Shown here one piece after another: positions 1 to 7,976 of a stretch of DNA of 45,733 nt; the first letter of the stretch is position 1; each line of letters begins with the position of its first letter. The notes below the pieces were generated by a model. That model worked only from the letters and a program-made list of their open reading frames with translations. It was not told the origin of the DNA and ran no database searches. Source of the DNA: a virus; the IMG/VR virus record IMGVR_UViG_3300010885_029022, positions 1 through 45,733 of that record. One strand, given 5' to 3'. The position numbers and the translations under genes were made by a program.

Positions 1-56
1 CCGTAAAAAAGCCCCGAGGGGACTTCTCCAAAAAACTTTTTATGATCGGAGCCTTT

Positions 57-452
57 ATGAAAAAGCTTTTAGTTGCTTTTACGCTTCTACTAAGTGTCAC
101 GTGGCAACCGACGCCAGTCGTAGCCACTCATGCGATAGGGTCATGCCCGGAATACGAATCACTGTTAGTGACGTTTGCGCCAAAAGGCGGATGGGATGTT
201 CGTCGCATGAGTGGTTACATGTACCGAGAGTCAAGGTGTAATCCAAAAGTATTAAGTAAGACCGCTGACTCTGGTCTCTTACAGATTAATCAAATCAACT
301 TACCATATCTTTCAAAGCTTCTGCACACTAAAGTCACACGAACCATGCTAACAAACCCAAGTTTGAATATTTGGGCTTCGGCTAGGCTTTGTGAGTATGC
401 GGTTAAAGCTTGGAAAAACTGTTACCAACCGTGGAAACCGCAATCAAAGTGA
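57..452 (+). CDS. Secreted lysozyme-like / lytic transglycosylase-like protein
   Basis: A 131-residue exported protein, probably cutting peptidoglycan. Residues 1-23 read as a signal peptide: basic MKK, hydrophobic core, then a PVVA cleavage-like site. The mature part has YRESRCNP at 56-63, whose Glu58 would be the general acid of an SLT or lysozyme-like fold, followed by GLLQIN (73-78) and an NPSLNIWASARL helix typical of that fold. An upstream in-frame ATG at 42 exists, but GGAG at 48-51 sits five bases before the ATG at 57, and starting there puts the signal peptide at the N terminus. The length is short for a complete transglycosylase. It could be a lysis enzyme or a virion-associated lysin. 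The fold is inferred from motifs only. Confidence 0.72.
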   Translation: MKKLLVAFTLLLSVTWQPTPVVATHAIGSCPEYESLLVTFAPKGGWDVRRMSGYMYRESRCNPKVLSKTADSGLLQINQINLPYLSKLLHTKVTRTMLTNPSLNIWASARLCEYAVKAWKNCYQPWKPQSK

Positions 453-745
453 ACGAAGAAGACCACAACGTTTTTATACCATTTGTAAATGTACAAAGCG
501 TTGGTGGTAAATTCGACGATGCTTCTTTTAGCGCAGGTTACGAGATAGGGTTACTAGACTTTAGACTTTTTCAAGCTTCCGTTATTTTCTCGGTAAGCCT
601 TTTAATCACCATTCAAAAAGATAACGAAAGTCAAGCTGATTTAATGGCAATGAAACACGGCTATGTTATTTCTCACAAAGCTTTAGATGATTCAGGAACG
701 CAACTTAATTGTGTATTCACAAGATCGCGAGACCTTGAATCCTAA
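449..745 (+). CDS. Unknown 98-residue phage protein
   Basis: I do not recognise this protein. It has one hydrophobic segment in the middle (LFQASVIFSVSLLITI) and an otherwise polar, mixed composition. The GTG at 449 overlaps the TGA stop of the lysozyme-like gene in a GTGA arrangement that suggests translational coupling. An in-frame ATG at 410 is also possible but would overlap the upstream gene by 43 bases and has no clear ribosome binding site. With a secreted muralytic enzyme immediately upstream, a lysis-related role is conceivable, but nothing in the residues shows it. Confidence 0.6.
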   Translation: MNEEDHNVFIPFVNVQSVGGKFDDASFSAGYEIGLLDFRLFQASVIFSVSLLITIQKDNESQADLMAMKHGYVISHKALDDSGTQLNCVFTRSRDLES

Positions 746-760
746 CCAACTAGGAGTACC

Positions 761-1039
761 ATGAGTGATTTTAAAAAACAGCAAGATGAAAAAGAAAGAA
801 CACGAACTGCCAGTGGTGGAAAGTGCCAGTTTTGTGTGCAAGTCTTAGCCCTTCCCCCTAAAAAGATTAAAGATCTTTACGACGCATTTTTAGACAAAGC
901 AATTGATCAAGCAACCATTTATAGAGTTTTAACTGAGTGGGGCATCCTCACAAGTAAAACTACTATCAATCTCCATCATAATGGATCTAAAGGGTACGCT
1001 AGTCACTTACTTGCTATTAAGAAAGCGGCAGGTGCCTAA
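761..1039 (+). CDS. Small putative DNA-binding protein (HTH-like)
   Basis: A 92-residue basic protein with a Lys/Arg-rich N terminus, a CQFC pair at residues 22-25, and predicted helices through DLYDAFLDKAIDQATIYRVL followed by a WGI turn and a polar C terminus (HHNGSKGYASHLL). The layout resembles a compact helix-turn-helix protein, and I recall similar small proteins in actinobacteriophages, but I cannot name the family. The stop overlaps the start of the phosphoesterase gene (TAATG), so the two are likely translated together. A small-terminase role is less likely because a better candidate lies at 5527. Confidence 0.75.
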   Translation: MSDFKKQQDEKERTRTASGGKCQFCVQVLALPPKKIKDLYDAFLDKAIDQATIYRVLTEWGILTSKTTINLHHNGSKGYASHLLAIKKAAGA

Positions 1040-2163
1040 TGGTGGTTAAAAAAAAACCAGAGACGCAGTTTCATATTGCGCAAGAAGAATCCAATACAAA
1101 GCTAGAGCAACTTAATAACGAGAAGCTTCGGCATGAGCTTGGTACTGTAAACCACAATCTTGCAGTTCGAACACAACAAGTAGAAGAGTTAGAACGAGCG
1201 CTAAAGATTTTTGATCGGGTTTCTAAATTTAACCCGAACCCAGGGTGGCTTGTTAAAGAACCGCCAAGCGCTTCTAAAAAACATCACGGCACATGGACTG
1301 TAATGTTAAGTGACCTGCATCTAGATGAGGTTGTCAACTTTGATGAAGTCATGGGTATGAATAAACTCAATCGCGAAATTTCAAGTATGCGATTAGCTAA
1401 AATCTTTAACGGCATTGTTAAGATTGCAGATGATTGGCATAGTGGAATCACAGTTGATGGTCTTGTTATGCAATGGGGTGGTGACTTATTTGCTGGAGTA
1501 ATTCACGACGAGTTGCGCCGTACAAACGAAGCACCAATTCTTGACACACTTGACTATTGGGTTGACCACATGGTTCAAGGCGTTGAGATGATGGCAGAGC
1601 ACTTTGGTAAAGTCTATATTCCGGTGGTTGTTGGGAACCATGGACGCTACGATCGAAAACCTCTTGCAAAACTTCGTGCTCGTGAGAACTACGAATGGTA
1701 TTTTGCAAAGACTGTTGCTCGAGTTATTGCTGAGCGCAAGATCAAGAACGTTGACTTCCATATTTCTGATAGTGCAGACCTAGTCTATATGACTTACGGC
1801 TATCGTAAGATGCTAACTCATGGCGATCAAGCTCGAGGTGGTTCTGGTTGGGGCGGAGTTATGTCACCGATCATGAGGCTTGACGACAAAAAGCAAAAGC
1901 GTCAGAGTGCCGTTGGTCTTCCTTATGACTACATTGATATTGGTCACTGGCATCAGCTAACTTGGATGCCTCGCGGTATGATCAATGGTTGTATGTCAGG
2001 CTACGATGAGTATGCGTTCCTTAACAACTTTGGTTTTGAAGAGCCACAGCAAGGAATGTATTTGATGACACCAGAACATGGGCGCACGTTTACCGCACCC
2101 ATATTTTGTCAAGACCCAATCCTTGAAGGTTGGGGACTACAAAAACCAAACAGTATAAAATAG
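1039..2163 (+). CDS. Calcineurin-like metallophosphoesterase
   Basis: A 374-residue protein with the full motif set of the calcineurin-like (Mre11/SbcD-type) superfamily: SDLHLDE with Asp92 and His94, GGD at 147-149, GNH at 199-201, HGD at 261-263 and GHWH at 302-305. These residues normally bind two metal ions and hydrolyse phosphodiesters or phosphomonoesters. Residues 15-60 are charged and heptad-like, probably a coiled coil, giving an N-terminal extension not needed for catalysis. The start overlaps the stop of the upstream small gene. Proteins of this layout are known in phages, where the substrate (DNA, nucleotide or protein) is usually unknown. The fold call is strong; the substrate is not determined. 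Confidence 0.92.
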   Translation: MVVKKKPETQFHIAQEESNTKLEQLNNEKLRHELGTVNHNLAVRTQQVEELERALKIFDRVSKFNPNPGWLVKEPPSASKKHHGTWTVMLSDLHLDEVVNFDEVMGMNKLNREISSMRLAKIFNGIVKIADDWHSGITVDGLVMQWGGDLFAGVIHDELRRTNEAPILDTLDYWVDHMVQGVEMMAEHFGKVYIPVVVGNHGRYDRKPLAKLRARENYEWYFAKTVARVIAERKIKNVDFHISDSADLVYMTYGYRKMLTHGDQARGGSGWGGVMSPIMRLDDKKQKRQSAVGLPYDYIDIGHWHQLTWMPRGMINGCMSGYDEYAFLNNFGFEEPQQGMYLMTPEHGRTFTAPIFCQDPILEGWGLQKPNSIK

Positions 2164-2181
2164 CTACATGAAAGGACGCTT

Positions 2182-2499
2182 ATGAGCAACGTCATTGTTT
2201 ACAAGAACCGAACCAATATTCTTGCTGTCAATCTTGGCATTGACGTCTCTGGTGACACAATCACTAGTCAAATTAGGGAAGCTGCAAATTCAACTTCACC
2301 TCTTATTGCATCATGGGTAGTCTCTTTTAAAACTAACGGTATTGATGGTAAGCTTATTCTTACTTTAGATAACTCAATTACGGCCACAATTATCCCTAAA
2401 AAAGGCTACATGGACATGAAAAGAATTAGTGGCGGTGAGCCATTGCCAGTCTTTGATGCGCCCATTCAAGTTATATTTAAAGACACGGTAACTACATGA
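2182..2499 (+). CDS. Conserved virion/baseplate-like protein
   Basis: A 105-residue, beta-rich protein with the stretches SGDTITSQIREAA, ASWVVSF, GKLILTLD and GGEPLPVFD. I recall this pattern from small proteins at the head of tail-fibre or baseplate clusters in siphoviruses of Gram-positive hosts, where it may attach appendages. AAAGGA precedes the ATG, and its stop overlaps the next gene by four bases (ATGA). The downstream genes look like appendage proteins, which supports a structural role. Exact function is unknown. Confidence 0.72.
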   Translation: MSNVIVYKNRTNILAVNLGIDVSGDTITSQIREAANSTSPLIASWVVSFKTNGIDGKLILTLDNSITATIIPKKGYMDMKRISGGEPLPVFDAPIQVIFKDTVTT

Positions 2500-2852
2500 G
2501 CACAGTAGACATACTATCTCAAACGCAAGTTATAACGGTTGTTTCTCCAACGCAAACTATTACAGTTAATCCGTTGACAGCATCAACTATCGTAGTTGGC
2601 CCAACGGAACCGTCAGTAACTATAGTAAATGCAGGCCCAGTTGGACCCGCTGGTTCTGGGACGGGGTACAACCATACTCAAACTTCTGCTTTAACAACTT
2701 GGACTATCAATCACAATCTTGGCTATGCGCCATCGGTTCAAGCTTTTACTACTGGATCATTAGAAGTATACGGAGAAGTCCAACATATTTCTAATAATCA
2801 AACATTGATTTACTTTAACGCTGCTATATCGGGCTCAGCTCGTCTCATTTAA
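2496..2852 (+). CDS. Small appendage / tail-fibre-like protein
   Basis: A 118-residue protein, rich in Thr, Val and Ser, with no charged core. The first half is a repetitive beta stretch (TQVITVV, TQTITVN, TIVVG, VTIVNAG). A short GPVGPAGSG collagen-like linker follows, then a compact domain with WTINHNLGYAPSVQAF. That WxxxHNLGYxP signature also appears, in variant form, in the following gene (YAISHNLGTLDVQV), so the two share a C-terminal module. Start ATGA overlaps the upstream stop. It is probably a virion appendage; receptor or partner is unknown. Confidence 0.72.
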   Translation: MSTVDILSQTQVITVVSPTQTITVNPLTASTIVVGPTEPSVTIVNAGPVGPAGSGTGYNHTQTSALTTWTINHNLGYAPSVQAFTTGSLEVYGEVQHISNNQTLIYFNAAISGSARLI

Positions 2853-2861
2853 GGACCAACC

Positions 2862-3653
2862 ATGGCAATTCTGTTCAACCGTGACATTGATTTAAACAGT
2901 GTCTCTAAAATTACAAACTCGCCATCACCCTCTGCTTCTGGTGATGTAGCTAACAAAGCCTATGTTGATAGCGCAATTGAGGGTTTATCTTGGAAAGATA
3001 GCGTTCGTGTTGGCTCTATAACTAACATTAACTTGACCTCCCCCGGTGCATCTATTGATGGTATAACTATGGTAGTTAATGATCGTTTTCTTGCAAAAGA
3101 TCAAACGCTTCCGGCGGAGAATGGTATCTATATCTTCAACGGCTCAACAACTACCTCTACTCGCGCTGCTGATATGTCCGTTGCAGCTGAAGTTGAGCAG
3201 GCAATTACTACCGTTGAAGAAGGCACAAATGCTGGAGCAACGTTCAGGCAGACCGCAGTAAACGTAACGCTTGATACTACGGCGCTTGCGTGGACTAGTT
3301 TTGGCACAGCAGCACCAGCAGCAAGTCCGACTACCTCGGGTATTGCTGCGATTGCTACTCAAGCACAAACTGATGCTGGTACTGACGACCTTCGCATTGT
3401 TACACCTTTAAAGTTAGCTACATATTCTAATCGCGCAAAGCGATACTCGGCCAACTTTGGCGACGGTTCAGCAACAAGCTACGCAATTTCGCATAACCTT
3501 GGGACATTAGACGTTCAAGTTTATATTCGTGAGGTTGGCGGGTCAAAAAGGCAAGTTTTAGCTGAGATTCAGCACACAGATACAAACACTGTGACTATCT
3601 TAACTCAGAGCGCACCCGCTTCAGCCGCGTATCGAGTAACAGTAGTGGCATAA
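2862..3653 (+). CDS. Tail-fibre-like appendage protein
   Basis: A 263-residue protein with the N-terminal pattern 'fxrdIdlnsvsKItN...ASGDVANKAYVDSAIEGL', which is common in phage tail-fibre proteins. The middle (about 50-150) has GIYIFNGSTTTSTRAADM and a domain similar to ones that end tail fibres. The C terminus (about 195-263) contains YAISHNLGTLDVQVYIRE, related to the C-terminal module of the upstream gene. It ends with a TAATG overlap to the next gene. Assignment as a receptor-binding or fibre component is inferred from these repeats and the cluster, not from a catalytic or binding motif. Confidence 0.8.
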   Translation: MAILFNRDIDLNSVSKITNSPSPSASGDVANKAYVDSAIEGLSWKDSVRVGSITNINLTSPGASIDGITMVVNDRFLAKDQTLPAENGIYIFNGSTTTSTRAADMSVAAEVEQAITTVEEGTNAGATFRQTAVNVTLDTTALAWTSFGTAAPAASPTTSGIAAIATQAQTDAGTDDLRIVTPLKLATYSNRAKRYSANFGDGSATSYAISHNLGTLDVQVYIREVGGSKRQVLAEIQHTDTNTVTILTQSAPASAAYRVTVVA

Positions 3654-4696
3654 TGGGTACGCCTTACGTTGGCCCAACCCCTAGTGCTACTACGGATATT
3701 GTAAACAAAGCTTACGCAGACAGTTTAAGTGGCGGTGGTGCCACTACTATTAGCGCAGTAGTAAAACTAGATAGCAAAGATCAAGCAACTATAGCTAATG
3801 CTAATGTTACTGCTAATTCTAATATTGTAGTAACTCCTGGTAATTGTTTAAATACAGATGAAAATTCATATGATATGGATCCTATAGTCTGGTCTGTAGT
3901 TTCAAAAACAGCGGGATCGTTTGTTGTTAATGCGCAACACGTAGAGCCATACCATCAATTTAATGGGAAATTTTCAATTAACTATACAATTAATACAAAA
4001 AGTGCGATATCAGTTCCAACACTTACAGGATTTGCTTACACAGATGTAGGTACTCCAACTGGAAAATCTATAACACTAAAACCATCGCATACTTCTACGG
4101 CATTTGGCGGGTTTACAACTCGTCCTAACGGTGGCGATTTCTTAGTTTTAGTTATATACTCAATTGATGCGTCCCCAACGTATGTTCAGCCATCAGGATT
4201 TGTTGGTTGGACTCCATATGATACTGGTAACCTTGGTAACGTAGGAATTATAGACGTCTACACTAGAGTTGCTGGCGGTTCAACTGGCTCACCAACAACT
4301 GACACTTCATATGTATTAAACTCAGATTTGGCCAACTGGGAAGGTTTTATTAATTGTTTTGCATTCACTGGAGCAACAGCAATTGATGCTTATGGAACTG
4401 CGCCAAGCAGTGGGTTAAAGCCAACGACGCCGAGTATTACAACTACAACCGCATATACTACTGTTATAACTGGTTTATTTGAATCAGTAACACCAACTTC
4501 AATTAAACAAACTCACGGCACTACAGCAAGATCTATTTTGTCGTTTGGCGCAACTGAATCTCTTTCTAGTTATGCGTATATAACAGCAACGGAAGACAGA
4601 TTCACAGCTGGCGCAACTGGAACTAGAACCTTTACTTTAACAACAGACAGTGCTACTTCTCCATCAACAGATGGATTTGCAATTGCAGTTAAATAA
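3653..4696 (+). CDS. Appendage protein, lectin-like beta-rich region
   Basis: A 347-residue protein starting with TDIVNKAYADSL, the same N-terminal signature as the upstream fibre gene (DVANKAYVDS). Residues 120-347 are Thr/Ser/Gly-rich and beta-like, with GGDFLVLVIYS, a WEGFINCFAFTGATAIDA stretch and FTAGATGTRTFTLTT near the end, the kind of jelly-roll found in adhesins and fibre tips. It starts inside the upstream stop (TAATG). Likely part of a host-binding appendage. No enzymatic motif is visible. Confidence 0.78.
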   Translation: MGTPYVGPTPSATTDIVNKAYADSLSGGGATTISAVVKLDSKDQATIANANVTANSNIVVTPGNCLNTDENSYDMDPIVWSVVSKTAGSFVVNAQHVEPYHQFNGKFSINYTINTKSAISVPTLTGFAYTDVGTPTGKSITLKPSHTSTAFGGFTTRPNGGDFLVLVIYSIDASPTYVQPSGFVGWTPYDTGNLGNVGIIDVYTRVAGGSTGSPTTDTSYVLNSDLANWEGFINCFAFTGATAIDAYGTAPSSGLKPTTPSITTTTAYTTVITGLFESVTPTSIKQTHGTTARSILSFGATESLSSYAYITATEDRFTAGATGTRTFTLTTDSATSPSTDGFAIAVK

Positions 4697-4723
4697 TACA
4701 ACACTTAAAGATAGGAGTAGCTA

Positions 4724-5509
4724 ATGGCTATTTTGTATGACGCGCAAGGTAACGAACAAACCATCAATGAAGATATTCTTGGTGGTATTGTTCAATTAGA
4801 AACAAGGTCAAGGGTTGGGTCACTTAGCGCATTAAACTCTGAAGTACTAACCACTGTTAATGGGCAGCAAACTTTAACCGCTGATTTACGATCCGGTGCG
4901 TTTAGCGGAACAATTGTTGTTGAAGGTACTATTGATGGTACAAACTATTGGGGTATTCCTTTTGCACTTGATCAATCACAAAACTATCAAGCGTCATTAA
5001 TTGTAAGCGGCGCAACAAGTTGGATTATTAAAGCAAACGTAGGTGGTTATGCATTAGTTAGAATTCGTTGCTCGGCATTTACTTCAGGTACAATGAGCGT
5101 TGCGGCTCGAGTTGGGGTAGCAGACATGAAATCTAGTCTTATGCAGCCACACCCAACTTTGCTTTTTGTTACTGCTCAATCAACGGCAAACGCAGCGGTA
5201 ACAGCAACTCTTCCAGCACCAACCGGAAACATGTTTCACTACATTACACACATTAATATTAGCAGAAGCGCTACTGCAGCATTAACTGGTAGCGCAACGC
5301 TTAACTACACTACGACAAATCTTCCGGGCAGTTTAACTTGGACGGCTGGCAACGCAATGGCTACAGGCGGTACAGCAATTGATGTGGCAATTGACTTTAC
5401 ATATCCACTTAAATCAACTACAGCAACTACAGCAACAACTATTGTAGCTGCTGCAGCTGGCGCAGCAGTGTTAACTCGTATCAACGTTGGATATTACCTT
5501 GGGTTCTAA
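4724..5509 (+). CDS. Virion structural / appendage protein
   Basis: A 261-residue beta-rich protein. The N-terminal half carries GAFSGTIVVEGTIDGTNYW and ALVRIRCSAFTSGTMSVAARV, a pattern I know from phage head-fibre or tail-tip proteins. The C-terminal half (about 145-261) is Ala/Thr-rich, with a repeated TTATTATT stretch followed by IVAAAAGAAVLTRINVGYYLGF. It has an AGGAG site ahead of its ATG. It is last in the appendage group, directly before the packaging genes. Specific role unknown. Confidence 0.75.
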   Translation: MAILYDAQGNEQTINEDILGGIVQLETRSRVGSLSALNSEVLTTVNGQQTLTADLRSGAFSGTIVVEGTIDGTNYWGIPFALDQSQNYQASLIVSGATSWIIKANVGGYALVRIRCSAFTSGTMSVAARVGVADMKSSLMQPHPTLLFVTAQSTANAAVTATLPAPTGNMFHYITHINISRSATAALTGSATLNYTTTNLPGSLTWTAGNAMATGGTAIDVAIDFTYPLKSTTATTATTIVAAAAGAAVLTRINVGYYLGF

Positions 5510-5526
5510 ACTTTAAAGGAGTAAAA

Positions 5527-5871
5527 GTGGCAGTACGTCGAACCAGTAATGCAAGTCAAGAGAGAAAAATACGTCCTGCAACTACTCCCGAAGGTAGAGA
5601 GAATCAGCTTATTTCACAAGCAATTAACTTGGCTGAGCGGCAACTTTCAGAAGGAACCGCATCAGCGCAAGTTATTAGCTATTATTTAAAACTTGGCTCA
5701 AGTCGCGAACGTTTAGAACAAGAACGGCTTGCACGCGAAAATGAATTGCTAAGAGTTCGTGCAGAAGCTATGGAATCAACCAAAGAAGTTCAGCAGCTGT
5801 ACCAAGAAGCACTTAATGCAATGCGTTCGTACGCAGGACAAAATCCAATTGAATACGATGATGATATTTAA
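5527..5871 (+). CDS. Putative terminase small subunit
   Basis: A 114-residue, highly charged helical protein: TTPEGRENQLISQAINLAE, then SAQVISYYLKLGSSRERLEQERL, then a long helix to QLYQEALNAM. I recognise this family from many tailed phages, where it lies just ahead of an HNH nuclease and the terminase large subunit and is often annotated as small terminase. The start is GTG with AAAGGAG at 5516-5522. The end overlaps the HNH gene by 11 bases. It would bind the packaging initiation site and feed DNA to the large subunit at 7977. No classical HTH is obvious, so the role rests on family and position. Confidence 0.75.
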   Translation: MAVRRTSNASQERKIRPATTPEGRENQLISQAINLAERQLSEGTASAQVISYYLKLGSSRERLEQERLARENELLRVRAEAMESTKEVQQLYQEALNAMRSYAGQNPIEYDDDI

Positions 5872-6271
5872 AACGTATTCGGAGATGAAAAAATTTGAAA
5901 CTTTTGAAGAGCGTTATGAATATTTAAAGCTCGGAGGAAGTGTTGGCGCGACAACGTTTGGGTTTGATAGATACATAAATCAAGCATTTTACGCATCAAC
6001 AGAATGGAAAAGTGCCAGACGCCAAGTGATAGCTAGAGATAGAGGCTGTGACTTAGGCATATCTGGTTATGAAATTTTTAAAGGTCTTTTAGTCCATCAC
6101 ATAAACCCGATGGATGCAGATGATGTAATACAGTTTGATGACTGGATATTAAACCCAGAGTATCTTATAACTACATCATCTAGAACTCATAATGCAATTC
6201 ATTATGGAGATAGCTCGCTACTAGCAAAACCATTTGTGCCTAGAAATTCTGGTGACACTAAACTTTGGTGA
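5861..6271 (+). CDS. HNH endonuclease (packaging-associated)
   Basis: A 136-residue HNH-family protein. The N terminus (FETFEERYEYLKLGGSVG, then TFGFDRYINQAFY) and the core with RDRGCDLGI, LLVHHINP and SSRTHNAIHYGD match a common phage HNH family encoded beside terminase. The His pair in VHHINP and the later Asn/His are the expected ββα-metal residues. I chose the ATG at 5861, overlapping the small terminase stop, because family members begin about ten residues before FETFEERY; the ATG at 5885 abuts a GGAG with no spacing. In HK97-type phages such HNH proteins work with terminase during genome cutting, which is the likely role here. Confidence 0.9.
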   Translation: MIFKTYSEMKKFETFEERYEYLKLGGSVGATTFGFDRYINQAFYASTEWKSARRQVIARDRGCDLGISGYEIFKGLLVHHINPMDADDVIQFDDWILNPEYLITTSSRTHNAIHYGDSSLLAKPFVPRNSGDTKLW

Positions 6272-6282
6272 AAGGAAGTAAC

Positions 6283-7128
6283 ATGGCAGAAACACTATAC
6301 CCAATTAATTACGGAACTCGTATGGTAACATTTGATATTCTACGGAGCACATTTGCGCCACACATGCATCCCGAAGCAGCTCGTCGTGCATTTAATTTCA
6401 TCCTGAGTCAAGGCGGAAAGTTTGGTATTGGTAGCGGGTATCGTGCGCCAGGTGCGCAACCAAACAACAAGCCAGGTTTTGCTCCTCCAGGAAAATCGTT
6501 CCACGAAGGGCAAAAATTTCCGTCGGGTCTTTACTATGTAGCTTTAGACATGGTCGTCGTTAACCCAGGACGGGCACATCGTGCTCCAGTTTGGGCGGAA
6601 GTCCCAGCTAAAAGGTCTGCTGAAGCTAAAGCTTATGGCGTGCATTTTAATGTACCAACAGAACCGTGGCATATGCAGCCAATTGAACTGGATGGCTATG
6701 CGACTTGGGTTGCTAATGGTAGACAAGATTTAGTTCCTAACTATCCTATCAAAGGCGTTGAGCAAGTACCTCCGGTTATTGCACCGCCACCTATCCTTCA
6801 GGAGAATGAAATGAAAGTTGTAAGTCCAGCCATTCGAGTTGTTGATACTCGAGTTAATGACAAACCACTTGTTGCAAATGAAATTAGAGATTTTGCAGTC
6901 ATGTATGGTGGCACAGAAGCTATGTTAAACATCACAGTTGTGCCAATCGACCCAACTGGGTTTATTCGCGTATGGCCTCGCAATGCTGCGGCGCCTGCTA
7001 CATCAAATGTAAACTGGGCTATGGCCACAGTATCAAACCTTGCCTATACAGGAACAGATGGTGGATGGATTAAGCTGCAAGCTAGCAGTCGATGCCATGT
7101 TATTATTGACCTGCAAGGCGCAAGTTAA
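6283..7128 (+). CDS. Endolysin: M15 peptidase with actinobacterial wall-type domain
   Basis: A 281-residue lysin. Residues 1-150 are a VanY-like M15 metallopeptidase: GSGYR at 50-54, SFHEGQ with His74, ALDM with Asp89, and EPWH with Glu127 and His130, the usual zinc and catalytic residues of D-Ala-D-Ala-type peptidases. A Pro-rich linker (about 165-185) leads to a beta domain with RVVDTR, LNITVV, PATSNVNW and HVIIDLQG, which I know from secreted actinobacterial enzymes and take as a wall-targeting module. The ATG at 6283 follows AAAGGAAG; an upstream in-frame start at 6265 would overlap the HNH gene. There is no signal peptide, so release would need a holin. Its place between packaging genes is unusual. 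Confidence 0.88.
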   Translation: MAETLYPINYGTRMVTFDILRSTFAPHMHPEAARRAFNFILSQGGKFGIGSGYRAPGAQPNNKPGFAPPGKSFHEGQKFPSGLYYVALDMVVVNPGRAHRAPVWAEVPAKRSAEAKAYGVHFNVPTEPWHMQPIELDGYATWVANGRQDLVPNYPIKGVEQVPPVIAPPPILQENEMKVVSPAIRVVDTRVNDKPLVANEIRDFAVMYGGTEAMLNITVVPIDPTGFIRVWPRNAAAPATSNVNWAMATVSNLAYTGTDGGWIKLQASSRCHVIIDLQGAS

Positions 7129-7155
7129 CAATCAAATCCTAAGGAGGAATACCAG

Positions 7156-7524
7156 ATGGAAACAAGCATTTTAACTAGTACCAAGAAGATCCTGGGTATT
7201 TCTTCAGATTATCTAGCATTTGACTTGGATATTATTACTCATATCAACGCAACCTTTGCAACTCTTAGGCAACTTGGAGTTGGCCCAACGGTTGGGTTCA
7301 TGATTGAGGATGAGACTTTAGCATGGGAAGATTATATTCAATTAAATGACCCAATGTTGAACATGTGTAAAACTTATGTATTTCTTAAAGTTCGATATTT
7401 GTTTGACCCACCAACTACGCCATATCACGTAACAGCGGTTAAAGAACAAATAGCCGAATACGAGTGGCGACTTAACGAGTTTAGAGAGGAAGTTACTCCA
7501 TGGACAACACCAACATTGATATAA
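7156..7524 (+). CDS. Head-tail connector (gp6-like adaptor)
   Basis: A 122-residue helical protein of the phage gp6-like connector type: ILTSTKKILGI at the N terminus, HINATFATLRQLGVGP, then KTYVFLKVRYLFDPP, and a C-terminal helix that ends EYEWRLNEFRE. These are strongly conserved in siphovirus head-tail adaptors that sit under the portal. It precedes a motif protein and the large terminase instead of following the portal and capsid, so the order is shifted compared with many phages. Its 3' end overlaps the next start by 25 bases. Start ATG follows AAGGAGG at 7140-7146. Confidence 0.85.
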   Translation: METSILTSTKKILGISSDYLAFDLDIITHINATFATLRQLGVGPTVGFMIEDETLAWEDYIQLNDPMLNMCKTYVFLKVRYLFDPPTTPYHVTAVKEQIAEYEWRLNEFREEVTPWTTPTLI

Positions 7525-7952
7525 CAAAAGAGGAAGTCGATAACTTCCTAGAACATCACGGCGTTAAAGGTCAACGGTGGGGCGTTCGAAACGATGGCGG
7601 CTCTGGTAAATTCACAGGATCTACAGACAAGGCACCTAAAGCAAAAAGCTCAAGCGGTAAACATAACGCAGGTTCAAACGGTGGGATAACAAGGTATCGT
7701 AGCAAGCCAAAAATGCTTACTGATGCTGAGCTTAACGCGCGAATCAAAAGGCTTGAAACCGAAAAGAAGTATTCAGAACTTAATAAACGACAAGTTTCAG
7801 CTGGGCGCAAACATGTAAACGAAGTACTTGTTAGCATTGGTAAAGGTAGTGCGGTTAAACTTGGCACTGCTGGTGTGCTATTAGTAGGCAAGAAAGCAAT
7901 TACAAAAACGTTTCCGATAGCCACAAAAGATGGATTTTCAACTAAACTTTAA
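7500..7952 (+). CDS. HG-K-G-x-x-WGV motif protein 1
   Basis: A 150-residue basic protein with the short motif HGVKGQRWGVR at residues 20-30, which recurs in many phage head-region proteins, where its function is not established. After the motif the chain is Gly/Ser/Lys-rich and probably disordered to about 65, followed by a basic helix and a hydrophobic C-terminal stretch (SAVKLGTAGVLLVG). The start lies inside the end of the connector gene. A second protein with the same motif is encoded at 10166, on the other side of the large terminase. A capsid-interior or virion-incorporated protein is plausible, but I cannot show it. Confidence 0.8.
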   Translation: MDNTNIDITKEEVDNFLEHHGVKGQRWGVRNDGGSGKFTGSTDKAPKAKSSSGKHNAGSNGGITRYRSKPKMLTDAELNARIKRLETEKKYSELNKRQVSAGRKHVNEVLVSIGKGSAVKLGTAGVLLVGKKAITKTFPIATKDGFSTKL

Positions 7953-7976
7953 ATCTAGTAAAAATGGAGGCGTAGC

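Noticed and set aside
4-36. GC-rich inverted repeat CCCC-GA-GGGG with A- and T-runs at the left edge, possible terminator.
   Set aside because: The loop is two bases, the arms are four bases, and the rightward side has no T-tract right after the stem. It might end a leftward transcript, but no minus-strand gene is visible.
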